Of a DNA stretch of 37,598 nucleotides, positions 1 through 8,630 are shown one piece after another. Below the pieces are notes generated by a model that did no database searches, was not told where the DNA came from, and was given only the letters and a program-made list of their open reading frames with translations. This DNA is from Streptomyces sp. ISL-36 (GTDB lineage: Bacteria; Actinomycetota; Actinomycetes; Streptomycetales; Streptomycetaceae): contig NZ_JAGGOS010000170.1 of the NCBI RefSeq assembly GCF_018614205.1, positions 1-37,598 of the forward strand, given 5' to 3'. Numbering within the stretch: position 1 is the first letter of the stretch; the number at the start of each line of letters is the position of its first letter. The position numbers were made by a program, and so were the translations under genes.

Positions 1-906
1 GCCCAACGCCGCCGCAGAATCCGCGACCGGCGCCAGGCAGCCGAGCGCGAGCGCCATCGCCGCCGGCGCCCAGGGCCCGCTCACGGTGTGCGCCGCCGCG
101 GCGACGACTCCGACGACGGCTCCGACCACCAGCAGGTCGCGTGCGGCGGCGGCCCCGGCCTCCCAGCTGTGCTCGGCGCGCTGGGCGTCCCCGAGGTCCG
201 CGCCGTAGCCGCGCAGCCGGGCGCGGCGCCGCTCCAGCCCCCCGAAGGCGAGCAGCTCGCGCAGTCCGTCGACCGTCTCCACGGTCTCCGCGGAGAGGGC
301 AGCGGCGGCCTCACGGGTCCTGGCACCCCTCGCCGCCCGCCCCCGCCCGTCGAGCAGCGGTGCGAGCACGAGCAGCCCCGCGGCGGGCAGGACCGCGCCG
401 AGCAGCCACGGGTCGACGAAGCCGAGCACGACGGCGCCGGAGGTGAACACCACGCCGGAGGCGAGGAGTTGGGCGACGGCGTGCGCGTAGAAGAACTCCA
501 GCGCCTCCACGTCCCCGAGCGCCGCCGACGCCAGGTCCCCGCTGCGCCGCCCCGCGATCCTGGCGGGCGCACTGCGGGCCAGCCCGTCGAAGACCCGTAC
601 CCGCAGCTCCGCAAGCACGCGGTACGCCAGATCGTGCGAGAGGTCCATCTCCCGCCAGGTGGCGAGGGAACGCACCAGCACCAGGGCGATCAGCGCGAGG
701 ACGGTGCCGGGGGCGGGTGCGGCGCGTTCGACGACGGCCGACCCGACGGTGTGCGCGGCGAGGGTGACCAGGGCGACGAGGGCCGCCTGGTCGACGAGCG
801 CGGCGCCGAAGGTCCGCGCGGTCATGGCCCGGTGCGCCCCGAGGACGGGCAGCAGCGCCCGCAGGGCGCCTGGTGACGGTGCGTCCACCGTCGTCCGCTC
901 GGTCAT
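1..906 (-). CDS. ABC half-transporter, exporter fold (partial, 3' end outside window)
   Basis: The first 302 residues are visible and are the transmembrane part of an exporter-fold (CydC-like) ABC protein: several long hydrophobic segments with the usual charged cytoplasmic loops. The nucleotide-binding domain must lie beyond the left edge. The ATG at 906 overlaps the TGA of the preceding ABC gene (4-base ATGA overlap), so the two are translationally coupled and most likely form a heterodimer. It is the last visible gene of a RiPP modification operon, so export of the finished peptide is the simplest role. Exporter-fold pairs such as YbtPQ and IrtAB, however, import metallophores, and that remains possible. 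Family assignment is secure, direction of transport is not. Confidence 0.85.
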   Translation of the reverse strand, partial: MTERTTVDAPSPGALRALLPVLGAHRAMTARTFGAALVDQAALVALVTLAAHTVGSAVVERAAPAPGTVLALIALVLVRSLATWREMDLSHDLAYRVLAELRVRVFDGLARSAPARIAGRRSGDLASAALGDVEALEFFYAHAVAQLLASGVVFTSGAVVLGFVDPWLLGAVLPAAGLLVLAPLLDGRGRAARGARTREAAAALSAETVETVDGLRELLAFGGLERRRARLRGYGADLGDAQRAEHSWEAGAAAARDLLVVGAVVGVVAAAAHTVSGPWAPAAMALALGCLAPVADSAAALG

Positions 907-2645
907 GCCGCCTCCTCCTTCGTGTGCGTGGCGCCCGCGGCGACCAGCCGCGCGTACAGTCCGTCCCGCCCCCGCAGGTCCGCGTCCGTGCCGATCGCGT
1001 CGACCCGGCCGCCGTCCAGTACGACGATCCGGTCCGCGTGGCGGACCGAGGCGAGCCGATGGGCGACGACCAGGCAGGTGCGCCCGCGGGCGGCGTCGCC
1101 GAGCGCGCGGCCGATGCGGGCCTCGCGGCGTTCGTCGACCGCGCTGGTCGCCTCGTCGAGGACGAGGACGGGCGCGTCCGCGAGCAACGCGCGGGCCAGG
1201 GCGAGCCGTTGGCGCTGGCCGCCCGAGAGGGTCGCGCCGCGCTCGCCGACGACGGTGTCGTAGCCGTGCGGCAGCGCGAGCACCTCCTCGTGGATCCCGG
1301 CCGCGCGCGCCGCCGCCCGCAGTTCGTCGTCCGTGGCGTCGGGCCTGGCGAGTCGGAGGTTGTCGGCGACCGAGGCGTGGAAGAGGTACGTCTCCTGGGA
1401 GACGACGGCGATCCCGCGCCGCAGCGAGGCGAGCGTGTACGAGGTGTGGTCGGCGCCCCCGACCGTGATGCGGCCGCCGTCGGGGTCATCGCCCTGGCGC
1501 AGCAGCAGCCCGAGGAGCGTCGACTTGCCGGCGCCCGACGGCCCGACGATCGCGGTCGTCCGGCCGGCCTCGGCGGTGAACGTGACTCCGCGCAGGGCGG
1601 GTTCGCCGGCGCCGGGGTGCGTGTGGCGGACGTTCTCGAAACGGATCTCGGGGGCCTCGGTCCAGGCCGCGTCGGCCGTTCCGGTGTCCGGAACGGCGCC
1701 GGTCGCCGTGCGCAGGGCGGTGATGCCGTCGGCGGCGGAGACGCCGAGGTAGCCCGAGTGCCATTCGCGCGAGAGGTCGCGGACGGGCCGGAAGCATTCG
1801 GAGGCCAGCATCAGGACGAGGTACGTGCCGGTCGCCGCGGTCCGCCCCGAGACGGCCGACGAACAGGCGACGAGGGCGGCGGCGACCGTGCCGCCCTGCA
1901 CGGCGAGGTCGGTGATCCCGGTGTCGACCAGCGACACCCGCAGCTTGGCCACGGTCGCCCGGTGCAGGGCGGCGGAGCGCTCCTCCAGGCGCGCCCGGGT
2001 CCGGGTGACGGCCCCGGCGGCCCGCAGCGCGGGCATGCCCTGCAGGGCCTCCAGGTAGTCGGCCGACAGGGCCTCGTACGCCCCCCAGTGCTCCTGCCCG
2101 CGCCGCGCGAGCAGCCGGTCCCACCAGCGGGGGGCGAACAGCGCGAGGAGGAGGGCGGGGGCGAGGACGAGGAGCGCGTAGGGCTCGACGAGGGCGACGG
2201 CGAGGAGCAGGAGCGGGGGCAGGGCGAGGGTGACGAGGAGTTGGGGGAGGTAGCGGGAGACGTACGCGTCGACACCCTCGACACCGTCGACGAGCGTGGC
2301 CCGTACGGCCCCGGCGCGGGCCTCCGCCTCGCGCGGGGCGCCGAGGTCGCCGAGCCGCTGGAGGAGCGTGTCGCGCAGCCCGGTCCGTACGGTGGCCCCG
2401 GCGCGCACGGCGACCCGCCGTTGCCACCGGCTGAGTCCGGCCCGTACGGCGACGGTGGCGAGGACCCCGCCGAGCAGCGGCGTCAGGCCGTCGACGGTGC
2501 CACGGGAGATCCGGGCGAGCGCGACGGCGAGCAGCGCCGCCTGCACGAGATGGGTGCCGGCGACGGCGACGAGCAGGGCGCCGGCGAGGGCCAGCGGCCC
2601 CCGCACGGGCCGCGCGGCGCGGACCAGCTCCGGGTGGAGCATCAT
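903..2645 (-). CDS. ABC transporter permease/ATP-binding protein (exporter fold)
   Basis: This 580-residue half-transporter is complete. An N-terminal six-helix domain occupies about residues 15-310. The C-terminal ATPase has Walker A GPSGAGKST at 368-376, the Q-loop within VVSQETYLF, the signature LSGGQ at 473-477, Walker B VLVLDE at 493-498, and the switch histidine in VVAHRL. Its ATG overlaps the stop of the upstream dehydrogenase gene, and its own stop overlaps the start of the next ABC gene. It resembles CydD-like and siderophore-type half-transporters and has no C39 peptidase domain, so it is unlikely to cleave a leader itself. I infer transport of the modified peptide encoded upstream, partnered by the gene at 1-906. 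Confidence 0.9.
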   Translation of the reverse strand: MMLHPELVRAARPVRGPLALAGALLVAVAGTHLVQAALLAVALARISRGTVDGLTPLLGGVLATVAVRAGLSRWQRRVAVRAGATVRTGLRDTLLQRLGDLGAPREAEARAGAVRATLVDGVEGVDAYVSRYLPQLLVTLALPPLLLLAVALVEPYALLVLAPALLLALFAPRWWDRLLARRGQEHWGAYEALSADYLEALQGMPALRAAGAVTRTRARLEERSAALHRATVAKLRVSLVDTGITDLAVQGGTVAAALVACSSAVSGRTAATGTYLVLMLASECFRPVRDLSREWHSGYLGVSAADGITALRTATGAVPDTGTADAAWTEAPEIRFENVRHTHPGAGEPALRGVTFTAEAGRTTAIVGPSGAGKSTLLGLLLRQGDDPDGGRITVGGADHTSYTLASLRRGIAVVSQETYLFHASVADNLRLARPDATDDELRAAARAAGIHEEVLALPHGYDTVVGERGATLSGGQRQRLALARALLADAPVLVLDEATSAVDERREARIGRALGDAARGRTCLVVAHRLASVRHADRIVVLDGGRVDAIGTDADLRGRDGLYARLVAAGATHTKEEAA

Positions 2646-4396
2646 GACGGCGGGGCTCCTTCGGCGGAGACAACGGTGGGTGCGAGACGGGCGGAGGCGG
2701 TGGGCGCGGGGCCGGTGCCGACGGCAGGTGTGAGGCCGGTGTCAACGACGGCGGGCGTACGGCCGGCGGGGCCGGTAAGCGTGAGGCCGGCGGGGCCGAC
2801 GGGGCCGGGGCGGGCGGGGGTGCCGGGTCCGGCACGCACCCCGCGGGGTCGGTCGGCGCCGGAGGTCGTCGCCGCTTTGGGTGAGAGACCGGCCGGCGTC
2901 ACCGCTACGGCCGGAGGACCCGCAGACGCGCCCGCTTCAGGCGAGAGACCGGCCCGCGTCGCCGCTTCGGGTCGGGGGCCGGCGGGCGTCACCGCTTCAG
3001 GCGACGGACCCGCGGACGTCCCCGCTTCAGGCGAGAGACCGGCCGGCGGCTGTCGGAAGGTGCTCGGGCGCGCGGGCTCGGACGGGGTCCCGGACCCCTT
3101 GGGTGGCCCCGACGCCGCCCGCGCGGGGGCCTTCGCCCGCCCGGGGGCCGGGTGGCGGCCGAGGGCGAGGGCGTGGAGGACGGATGAGCGGCCGGGCGGT
3201 TCGCCCAGCGCGGCGCCGAGGTCGGCGTTCTGCCACGATCCGACCGGGCGGGTGGCCAATCCGGCTGCCTGAGCACGGACTTGGGCCAGTCCGACGGCGT
3301 ATCCGGCCCGCACATGGGCGTGCCGGATCTCCAGGGGAGAAGCGTCGTCGGGGCACCCGTGGGCCAGGAGTACGGCTCCGGCCTCCCCCAGCCATGTCTG
3401 ACCCGCGGCCCACCGGGCGAGGGTGGGCCGGGCGTCCCCCGTCGCCGCGACGCGCGGGCGCGGGCCGGTCAGGACGGCCGCGTCGGGGCCGCCGACGGCG
3501 ACGCACCAGCGGACGCCCTCGGGTCCGGCCTCCTCCGCCGTCCGCAGGACGCCTCCGAGTGCGGTGCGGCCGGGGACGCCGCCGAAGCCGGGCGCCGCAC
3601 TGCGGCGCCAAGGAAGCGGGTGGAGGCTGGGCAGGCCGGGAAAGCCACGCCAACTCCCCTCCCCTCGTCCGCTCGTGACCTCGGCGAGCACCTCCCAGGC
3701 GTCCCGGAGGACGGCGGGCGGCGACAGTCGGCGGCCCAGGGCCGGGGTCCCGGGACCGCAGGCGGCCCAGCGCGGGAGCGTGCGCCCGTCCGGCCGGTCT
3801 CCCGCCCCCGCTCCCGCTCCCGAGAACCAGACCGCGGCCACGGCGTGTTCGGGCTCACCGGCGTGCCGCGTCAGTCCCGCCGCCGCGCCGAGGAGCTCTC
3901 CGTCCGCGTCCTCGCAGAATGCGCCCGCACCGGCCAGGGCGAGGGCGGCGAGCACATGGCCCGTGTCGAGCAGGAGCAGCGGCCACGCGCGGTGACCGTA
4001 GTGCGAGACCGTACGGCGGGCGGTCACCGTCAGCACGATCACCACACCGGCCGGGGCGTCGGCCGGCGCGCCACCGCGCGCGTGGAGCCGGTGCGCGACG
4101 GGATCGTAGGCGTAGCGGCCCGGCGGCAGGGTGCCGGTCGGGCCCACCAGCAGATGGGCGTTGACGGGGTGCAGGGCTCCCGCCGAGGCGGCGGGCCGCA
4201 GCCGTCCGCCGGCCAGCGCGTTCCTGACCAGGGGGTCCAGCTCGGCCGGCACGGCGATCCCGTCGCCCGGCCAGGACGCGACCGCCGTCCCGGCCGCGAA
4301 GTCGGCCCCGGGCTCGCGCCCCGAGCGGGCGAGCGCGAGGGCGTCCCGGAGGCCGGTGGAGCCGCCGGGCCGTTGGCGGGTGTAGGCGTGCGTCAT
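2642..4396 (-). CDS. SagB/McbC-type azoline dehydrogenase (nitroreductase family) with repetitive tail
   Basis: Flavin-dependent dehydrogenases of this family oxidise azolines made by YcaO enzymes to aromatic azoles. The family pattern LRPAASAGALHPVNAHLLV lies near residue 70, and SHYGHRAWPLLLLDTGHV lies near residue 135. A second nitroreductase-like half follows to about residue 420, including RAGYAVGLAQV. The ATG at 4396 (start MTHAYTRQ) is chosen because it sits 11 bases after the YcaO stop; an in-frame start at 4507 would run into YcaO. The remaining 160 or so residues are an Ala/Pro/Gly-rich tail containing 10-residue repeats. Where many relatives have Lys-Tyr, this protein has His-Tyr (HYG), which could alter activity. 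Gene order after YcaO and before two ABC genes fits an azole RiPP operon. Confidence 0.82.
   Translation of the reverse strand: MTHAYTRQRPGGSTGLRDALALARSGREPGADFAAGTAVASWPGDGIAVPAELDPLVRNALAGGRLRPAASAGALHPVNAHLLVGPTGTLPPGRYAYDPVAHRLHARGGAPADAPAGVVIVLTVTARRTVSHYGHRAWPLLLLDTGHVLAALALAGAGAFCEDADGELLGAAAGLTRHAGEPEHAVAAVWFSGAGAGAGDRPDGRTLPRWAACGPGTPALGRRLSPPAVLRDAWEVLAEVTSGRGEGSWRGFPGLPSLHPLPWRRSAAPGFGGVPGRTALGGVLRTAEEAGPEGVRWCVAVGGPDAAVLTGPRPRVAATGDARPTLARWAAGQTWLGEAGAVLLAHGCPDDASPLEIRHAHVRAGYAVGLAQVRAQAAGLATRPVGSWQNADLGAALGEPPGRSSVLHALALGRHPAPGRAKAPARAASGPPKGSGTPSEPARPSTFRQPPAGLSPEAGTSAGPSPEAVTPAGPRPEAATRAGLSPEAGASAGPPAVAVTPAGLSPKAATTSGADRPRGVRAGPGTPARPGPVGPAGLTLTGPAGRTPAVVDTGLTPAVGTGPAPTASARLAPTVVSAEGAPPS
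2851..3050. repeat. 30-bp in-frame tandem repeat in the SagB-type gene tail
   Basis: About 6.7 consecutive 30-bp units encode decapeptides of the pattern G-L/P-S-P-E-A-x-T-x-A on the minus strand. Unit boundaries fall at 2881, 2911, 2941, 2971, 3001 and 3031, with a more divergent unit at 2851. The reading frame is kept throughout. The units are contiguous with no spacers, so this is slippage-type expansion of a disordered tail. Confidence 0.85.
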
Positions 4397-4407
4397 ACGA
4401 CTTGTCC

Positions 4408-5781
4408 TCACATGTGCGGCGGCGGGGCGAGGGTGAAGTCGCCAGGGCCCGTCGGGGCCGTGGTCCGCCAGCCCCGCTCCACGGCCGCGCGGCCGAAGCG
4501 CTCGCAACCGAAGTAGCCGAAGGCGGCCGGGGCGTTGGGGACGAGGCCGGAGACGAGGACGCGGGCCACCCGCAGCGGGGTCTCGGCGATGTCCTCGGTG
4601 GTGAGGTCGACGGTGACGAGGCGGTGGCCCCGGGAGGCGAGGCGGTCGTCGAGCTCGGCCCTGCTACCCGCGGTGATCTCGTCGACGGGGACGACGCCCA
4701 GCGCCGGTTCGGTGAAGCGGCGGGCGTACGGCTCCATGCGTGGGTCCAGCCACACCTGGACATGGGCGCCCAGATCCCGTACCGCGCCGAAGTCCCGGCC
4801 GACCGCGTCCAGATAGCGGCGGTCGGCACGATGGTCGAGGTAGAGGCCGCGGGCGAGCATGCCGGCGTCGATCGCCCGGAAGACCCATCCGTCCGCGTCC
4901 AGCGTGCCCTGGGTGAACACCCAGGTGTGGACGGCCTCCAGGACGGCCTTGCGGGCCGCCTCCGCGGGGTCGTAGCGGCAGGCGAAACCGGCGGCGTGGA
5001 TGCCGCGTTCGGGGTCGTACACCCAGGCCGCCATGCAGGGCGCGAACTCGGAGGGCATCTCGACGATACGGACGTCGAGCCCGCACCCTTCGAGGTCGCG
5101 GTCGAGACCGGGGACGGAACGGGGGTCGATGCCGCGTGCCGGGCCGTCCAGGTGCCACCACAGTTCCAGGGCGTCGCGCTCGACGACTTCGAGGAGGCCG
5201 CGCTCGACGGCGTCGTCGAACCCCTGCCCGGTGGCGATTCCCGCGTAGTTGAGGTGGTGGGTGCGGGGCAGCGAACGCAGCTCTCCCTGGCGCCAGTTGA
5301 GGTGGCTGAGCGCCACGGGCACCCAGCAGGCGCCGCCGTCCTCGCTTCCTCCGGTCCAGAGGGCGGGGGTGTCGGGCCCGAGCGGCTCGTACGGGAAGCC
5401 GGGCCGCGCGTACTGCCAGGCGGCGTACGAGGGCAGGTCGTCGGGCCCGTACACCCGCGCTCCCTCGGCCCGGAGTTCGGCGGCGGTCGCGCGGCGCGGC
5501 GCGGCGGGGTGGCCGGGCGGCGGGAGCCGGTTGCCGCAGTAGCGTTCGACGGCCTCGGCGACGGCGGCCAGCCGCGCACCGCGCGGGTCGCCGAAGGTGG
5601 TGCCCAGCGAGACCCGGTCGGCGGGCCAGGCTCCGAAGCGCCGGGCGTCGGCGACCTCGGCGGTCATGGCGGTGTAGCGGGGTGGGGCGCCCGAGGGGTG
5701 CGGGACGGGTTCGACGCCGCGTATGAGCCCACAGACGGGGTCCACGAGCGCGTCGAGGGACGGTACGCCGGTGAGGGTCAA
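4408..5781 (-). CDS. YcaO-domain cyclodehydratase for azol(in)e RiPP formation
   Basis: YcaO proteins use ATP to activate a backbone amide, which a neighbouring Ser, Thr or Cys side chain attacks to give an azoline. The 457-residue product shows the family's conserved acidic helices: AVAEAVERYCG near residue 70, LLEVVERDALELWW and AVLEAVHTWV. The start is taken as TTG at 5781, which overlaps the upstream TGA (TTGA) and has GGAG eight bases upstream. Extending further would run through the hydrolase gene. The C-terminus ends LAPPPHM. Azoline-forming YcaOs usually end in a PxPxP motif that reaches the active site, so this tail is proline-rich but non-canonical. The separate leader-binding protein gene (7598-8425) would supply the precursor. 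Amidine or thioamide chemistry is an alternative. Confidence 0.9.
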   Translation of the reverse strand: MTLTGVPSLDALVDPVCGLIRGVEPVPHPSGAPPRYTAMTAEVADARRFGAWPADRVSLGTTFGDPRGARLAAVAEAVERYCGNRLPPPGHPAAPRRATAAELRAEGARVYGPDDLPSYAAWQYARPGFPYEPLGPDTPALWTGGSEDGGACWVPVALSHLNWRQGELRSLPRTHHLNYAGIATGQGFDDAVERGLLEVVERDALELWWHLDGPARGIDPRSVPGLDRDLEGCGLDVRIVEMPSEFAPCMAAWVYDPERGIHAAGFACRYDPAEAARKAVLEAVHTWVFTQGTLDADGWVFRAIDAGMLARGLYLDHRADRRYLDAVGRDFGAVRDLGAHVQVWLDPRMEPYARRFTEPALGVVPVDEITAGSRAELDDRLASRGHRLVTVDLTTEDIAETPLRVARVLVSGLVPNAPAAFGYFGCERFGRAAVERGWRTTAPTGPGDFTLAPPPHM

Positions 5782-7601
5782 CGGAGCATCTCCTGTACGG
5801 GATCGATGTATGCGGGGCGGTGGACGGCGGGAAGCAGCAGGGTGCTGCCGTCCGTCCGCACGGACCGCCGGGAGGGCAGCAGCCGGGTCGCGGTCACCGG
5901 GTCGTCGCCGGTGTGCGGGTTGCGGACGTGGGCCGGGAAATGATGTCCGGCGACCTCGACACGGAGCCGTACCCCGGCGGGGAGCCGTCGGGCGAGGTGT
6001 CCGAGGGGCACGGTCAACCGCCGCGGCCTCGGGCCGTCGTGCTCGGCACGGACAATCCCGGTGGTGAGCGGTTCGGCCCGCCCGTCGGGACGCAGGGCGA
6101 CGAGCCGGACCACCCAGTCGGCGCTCCGCCCCTCGGCCGCCGCGACGAGCCGCGCCTCGGCATCTCCGAGGAGGTCCAGGGGGCGGGGCAGCGGTGGGGT
6201 GACGAGGAGACAGCGGTCGGGCGCGGCGTGCTCGTCGATGTCGAGGCGGTCGGACCGCACGGGCCGCAGGGGATCGGCGACGAAGTCGGCGCCGTGGACG
6301 AGCCGTAGCCCCGCCCTGTCCCCGAAGCGGTACGGGAGGAGGCGCGGGCGCTCCGCGTGGCGGCCGGTACCGGGAGCCAGGCCGGCGCGAGCCGGGACGG
6401 CGTCCGTGCAGGTGCCGGAAGCCGGGCCGGCGCCGGCGGGGGCAGCGGGCGTGCAGGTACCGGGAGCGGATTCCCTGCCGGCCGGGGCGGCGTGCGTGTC
6501 GGTGCCGGGAGCCGATTCCCTGCCGGCCGGGGCGGCGTCCGTACAGGTGCCGGAAGCCGATTCCCTGCCGGCCGGGGCGGCGTCCGTACAGGTGCCGGAA
6601 GCCGATCCCGTGCCGGCAGTGGCGGCCGGCGTGCCCGTACCGGGAGCCGATTCCGTGCCGGCGCAGGTGGGCGCGGGGGCGGGGGCGGCGGCCGTGCCGG
6701 CGCCCGGAGCGGCGTCGCACCAGTGCGTGCTGCCGCCGAGCGCGATGGCGCCGCGCCTTCCCCGCAGGGTCCCGTCCAAGGCCTTGCGAGCCCACCGGGC
6801 GTACAACGCGCCGAGATCCAGGTGGTGTTCCGGGTGGGCCTCGGGCGCGGGGGCGGCGGTCAGCCCGTGGCCCCAGGGCCCGAGGAGCAGCCGCGCGGCG
6901 CCGCCCCACGAGCGCCAGAGGCGGATCGTTTCGCCGGCGAAGGGGTCGCGGCTGCCACCGACCGCGAGGAGCGGCACACGGGCGGCCGCGGCCCGCGCCC
7001 ACAGGCCCTCGTCCCGCCGGGCCGCCCATACGTCCGGCCAGGAGGTCTGCGGGAGCATCTCGCGTACCGGGAGCCGGTCGAGGAGATCGGGGGTGTGGCG
7101 CAGGGCCCGCGCGAACGCCTCCTCGTCGGAGTCGGGCCGGTCCCCATGGGCGAGCCACCATCCGACGCGCGCCGACAGCCTTTCGACGCCGCTCGGCTCG
7201 CGGGCCACTTCCGCGGCGCCGAGCGCGGGGACGGCCGCGACGACCGCGTCGGGCCCCTCGCCGAACCCTCCTTCCAGCAGGGGCGCGAGCGCGCAGTGGG
7301 CCGCGTACGAGGCGCCGACCGCCACCACGCGTCCGTCGCTCCACTCCTGTGCGCGGATCCAGGCGAGCGTGGCGGCGCCGTCGGCCGCCTCGGAGCGGTA
7401 AGGGTGCCAGGGGCCCTCGGACGCGTGACGGCCCCTGACGTCCTGACCGACAGCTACGAACCCGCGCGCGGCCCAGGCTCGTAGCTCCGCACGATGGCGA
7501 CGCCGGTCGTAGGGCGTACGGAGGAGGACGGCGGGCCGCCGGCCCTCCCCCGGCGGAAGGCAGACGTCCGTGGCCAGGCCTGCCACGCGCACGAACCTCA
7601 T
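5778..7601 (-). CDS. CocE/NonD-type (S15-like) hydrolase with repeat-expanded linker
   Basis: This is an alpha/beta hydrolase of the CocE/X-Pro dipeptidyl-peptidase group, 607 residues. The nucleophile is Ser98 in GASYAA, the acid is likely Asp219 in GGSRDP, and the base His245 in GPWGHG. A C-terminal beta-rich domain from about residue 420 ends the protein. Between the two lies an Ala/Gly/Thr-rich linker of about 105 residues built from 15-residue repeats. The ATG at 7601 overlaps the stop of the leader-binding gene (ATGA) and begins MRFVRVAG; longer in-frame starts would invade that gene. Such enzymes cleave peptides or esters. In this operon it could remove a leader, trim the product or hydrolyse an ester, but the substrate cannot be read from sequence. 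Confidence 0.85.
   Translation of the reverse strand: MRFVRVAGLATDVCLPPGEGRRPAVLLRTPYDRRRHRAELRAWAARGFVAVGQDVRGRHASEGPWHPYRSEAADGAATLAWIRAQEWSDGRVVAVGASYAAHCALAPLLEGGFGEGPDAVVAAVPALGAAEVAREPSGVERLSARVGWWLAHGDRPDSDEEAFARALRHTPDLLDRLPVREMLPQTSWPDVWAARRDEGLWARAAAARVPLLAVGGSRDPFAGETIRLWRSWGGAARLLLGPWGHGLTAAPAPEAHPEHHLDLGALYARWARKALDGTLRGRRGAIALGGSTHWCDAAPGAGTAAAPAPAPTCAGTESAPGTGTPAATAGTGSASGTCTDAAPAGRESASGTCTDAAPAGRESAPGTDTHAAPAGRESAPGTCTPAAPAGAGPASGTCTDAVPARAGLAPGTGRHAERPRLLPYRFGDRAGLRLVHGADFVADPLRPVRSDRLDIDEHAAPDRCLLVTPPLPRPLDLLGDAEARLVAAAEGRSADWVVRLVALRPDGRAEPLTTGIVRAEHDGPRPRRLTVPLGHLARRLPAGVRLRVEVAGHHFPAHVRNPHTGDDPVTATRLLPSRRSVRTDGSTLLLPAVHRPAYIDPVQEMLR
6366..6680. repeat. 45-bp in-frame tandem repeat (7 units) in the CocE-type gene
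   Basis: Units start at 6366, 6411, 6456, 6501, 6546, 6591 and 6636. The units at 6501 and 6546 are almost identical; outer units are diverged. On the minus strand each encodes a 15-residue block such as PAGRESAPGTCTPAA. The period is a multiple of three and the array falls exactly between the catalytic and C-terminal domains. Confidence 0.9.
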
Positions 7602-8425
7602 CGTGCGCTCCCGCTGACGCTCGGGACCGGAAGGATGGGGTGTTCGGTGACGGTGAGGTGCCGTACGTCGATGCGGCGCAGACGGCGGCGCGCCGTGTGG
7701 AAGGGAGCGCCGTCGGGTGCCGTGGCCCAGGCGAGGAGGTCGCCGGTCAGCAGGGCCGCCGTGAGGGCGGCGGATGCCGTGTGGTGGCCGGGGCCGGCAT
7801 CTCCGGCGCGCGGGCCGTCCCAGTAGGCGGCGAGCTCGCGGTGGGCGGGGGTGGCTGCGAGGCGGCGGAGACGTACGTCGGCCGAGGCAACGTCGTCGGG
7901 CCCGCACGCGGGCGGCTCCAGCCACACCTGCGCGCCTTCCCGGTGGCAGCGCAGCCAGGCGGTGCCCCCGGCGGGCAGACGGTCGGCCTCGTCCCACAGG
8001 CCCGCGGGGACGGGGCCGTCCAGGCACCAGACCACCGCGGTCCGGGGGTTCCCGGCGGCTGACGCGAGGGCGCGCACGTCCTCCGGTCCGCCGATCCGGA
8101 CCTCCGCCCCCAGGTCGCGTACGGAACGGGCGAGCGGGTCGGTGAGCCTCGGGTCCCCGAGTACGACGACGGTCCGGCCCGCGAGCGGGGCCGGCGGGGC
8201 GGCGCCCGGGTCCCTCGCGTACCCCGCCTCCTCGAAGGCGGAGGCCAGCGCGTCGAGTCGGGGCTCGCCCGCACCGGCTCCCTCCGTCAGCCGGGTCACG
8301 AGGTCCTCGGGCGCGACCGTCCCCGTGTCGACACGGAGGAACTCCCCCTCGGGCGTGCGCACCGCGAGCCCCTGGCCGGGTGCGGCGACGAGGACGACAC
8401 CGGGGGCGAGTCGCACGGTGGTCAC
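7598..8425 (-). CDS. RiPP leader-binding / ThiF-like cyclodehydratase partner protein
   Basis: The 275-residue product looks like the short partner protein of azole RiPP systems (the TOMM leader peptide-binding or ocin-ThiF-like group), which captures the precursor and presents it to YcaO. Residues 1-75 or so (RLAPGVVLVAAPGQGLAVRT onward) have the strand-rich, PqqD-like look of a RiPP recognition element. The rest resembles a reduced Rossmann/E1-like domain (RTVVVLGDPRLTDPLARSV, AVVWCLDGPV) without obvious zinc cysteines. The start is GTG at 8425, with a perfect AGGAGG at 8438-8433. The stop overlaps the hydrolase start. It lies just downstream of the candidate precursor, separated by a strong hairpin. 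Assignment rests on pattern and context and is weaker than that of YcaO and SagB. Confidence 0.7.
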   Translation of the reverse strand: MTTVRLAPGVVLVAAPGQGLAVRTPEGEFLRVDTGTVAPEDLVTRLTEGAGAGEPRLDALASAFEEAGYARDPGAAPPAPLAGRTVVVLGDPRLTDPLARSVRDLGAEVRIGGPEDVRALASAAGNPRTAVVWCLDGPVPAGLWDEADRLPAGGTAWLRCHREGAQVWLEPPACGPDDVASADVRLRRLAATPAHRELAAYWDGPRAGDAGPGHHTASAALTAALLTGDLLAWATAPDGAPFHTARRRLRRIDVRHLTVTEHPILPVPSVSGSAR

Positions 8426-8563
8426 GAGGGTTCCTCCTGGGACGGGTGAAGGGGGACGGGACGAACGGAAGGAAGGAAGGGGGACTGACGGAAGGGGCCG
8501 AGCGGACGGAAGAAGAGCGCCAAGAAGAGGGGCCAGGAGAGGGCCGAGCGGGACGAAGACGGA

Positions 8564-8600
8564 GCGGGCCCGCCCGGGAAGGCGATCCGGGCGGGCCCGC
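8564..8600 (-). terminator. Strong hairpin between precursor and modification genes (likely partial terminator)
   Basis: A perfect 14-bp GC-only stem (8564-8577 with 8587-8600) and a 9-base loop lie 30 bases after the precursor stop. No U-run follows, as is common in Streptomyces. In RiPP operons such a hairpin typically lets most transcripts end after the precursor, keeping peptide in excess over enzymes, and can protect the short mRNA. Confidence 0.7.
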
Positions 8601-8630
8601 GGTGTCCGGCGCGGTGCCGGAGATCCGGAC

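Noticed and set aside
873..3272. A 799-codon open frame on the plus strand opposite the ABC and SagB-type genes, and many similar long frames
   Set aside because: They lie antisense to genes with clear domains and are products of high GC content; compositions are Gly/Arg/Pro-rich and match no family.
6366..6680. Regular 45-bp repeats as a CRISPR array
   Set aside because: Units are contiguous without spacers, keep the reading frame and lie inside the CocE-type gene; the 21-, 30- and 152-bp arrays are rejected for the same lack of spacers.
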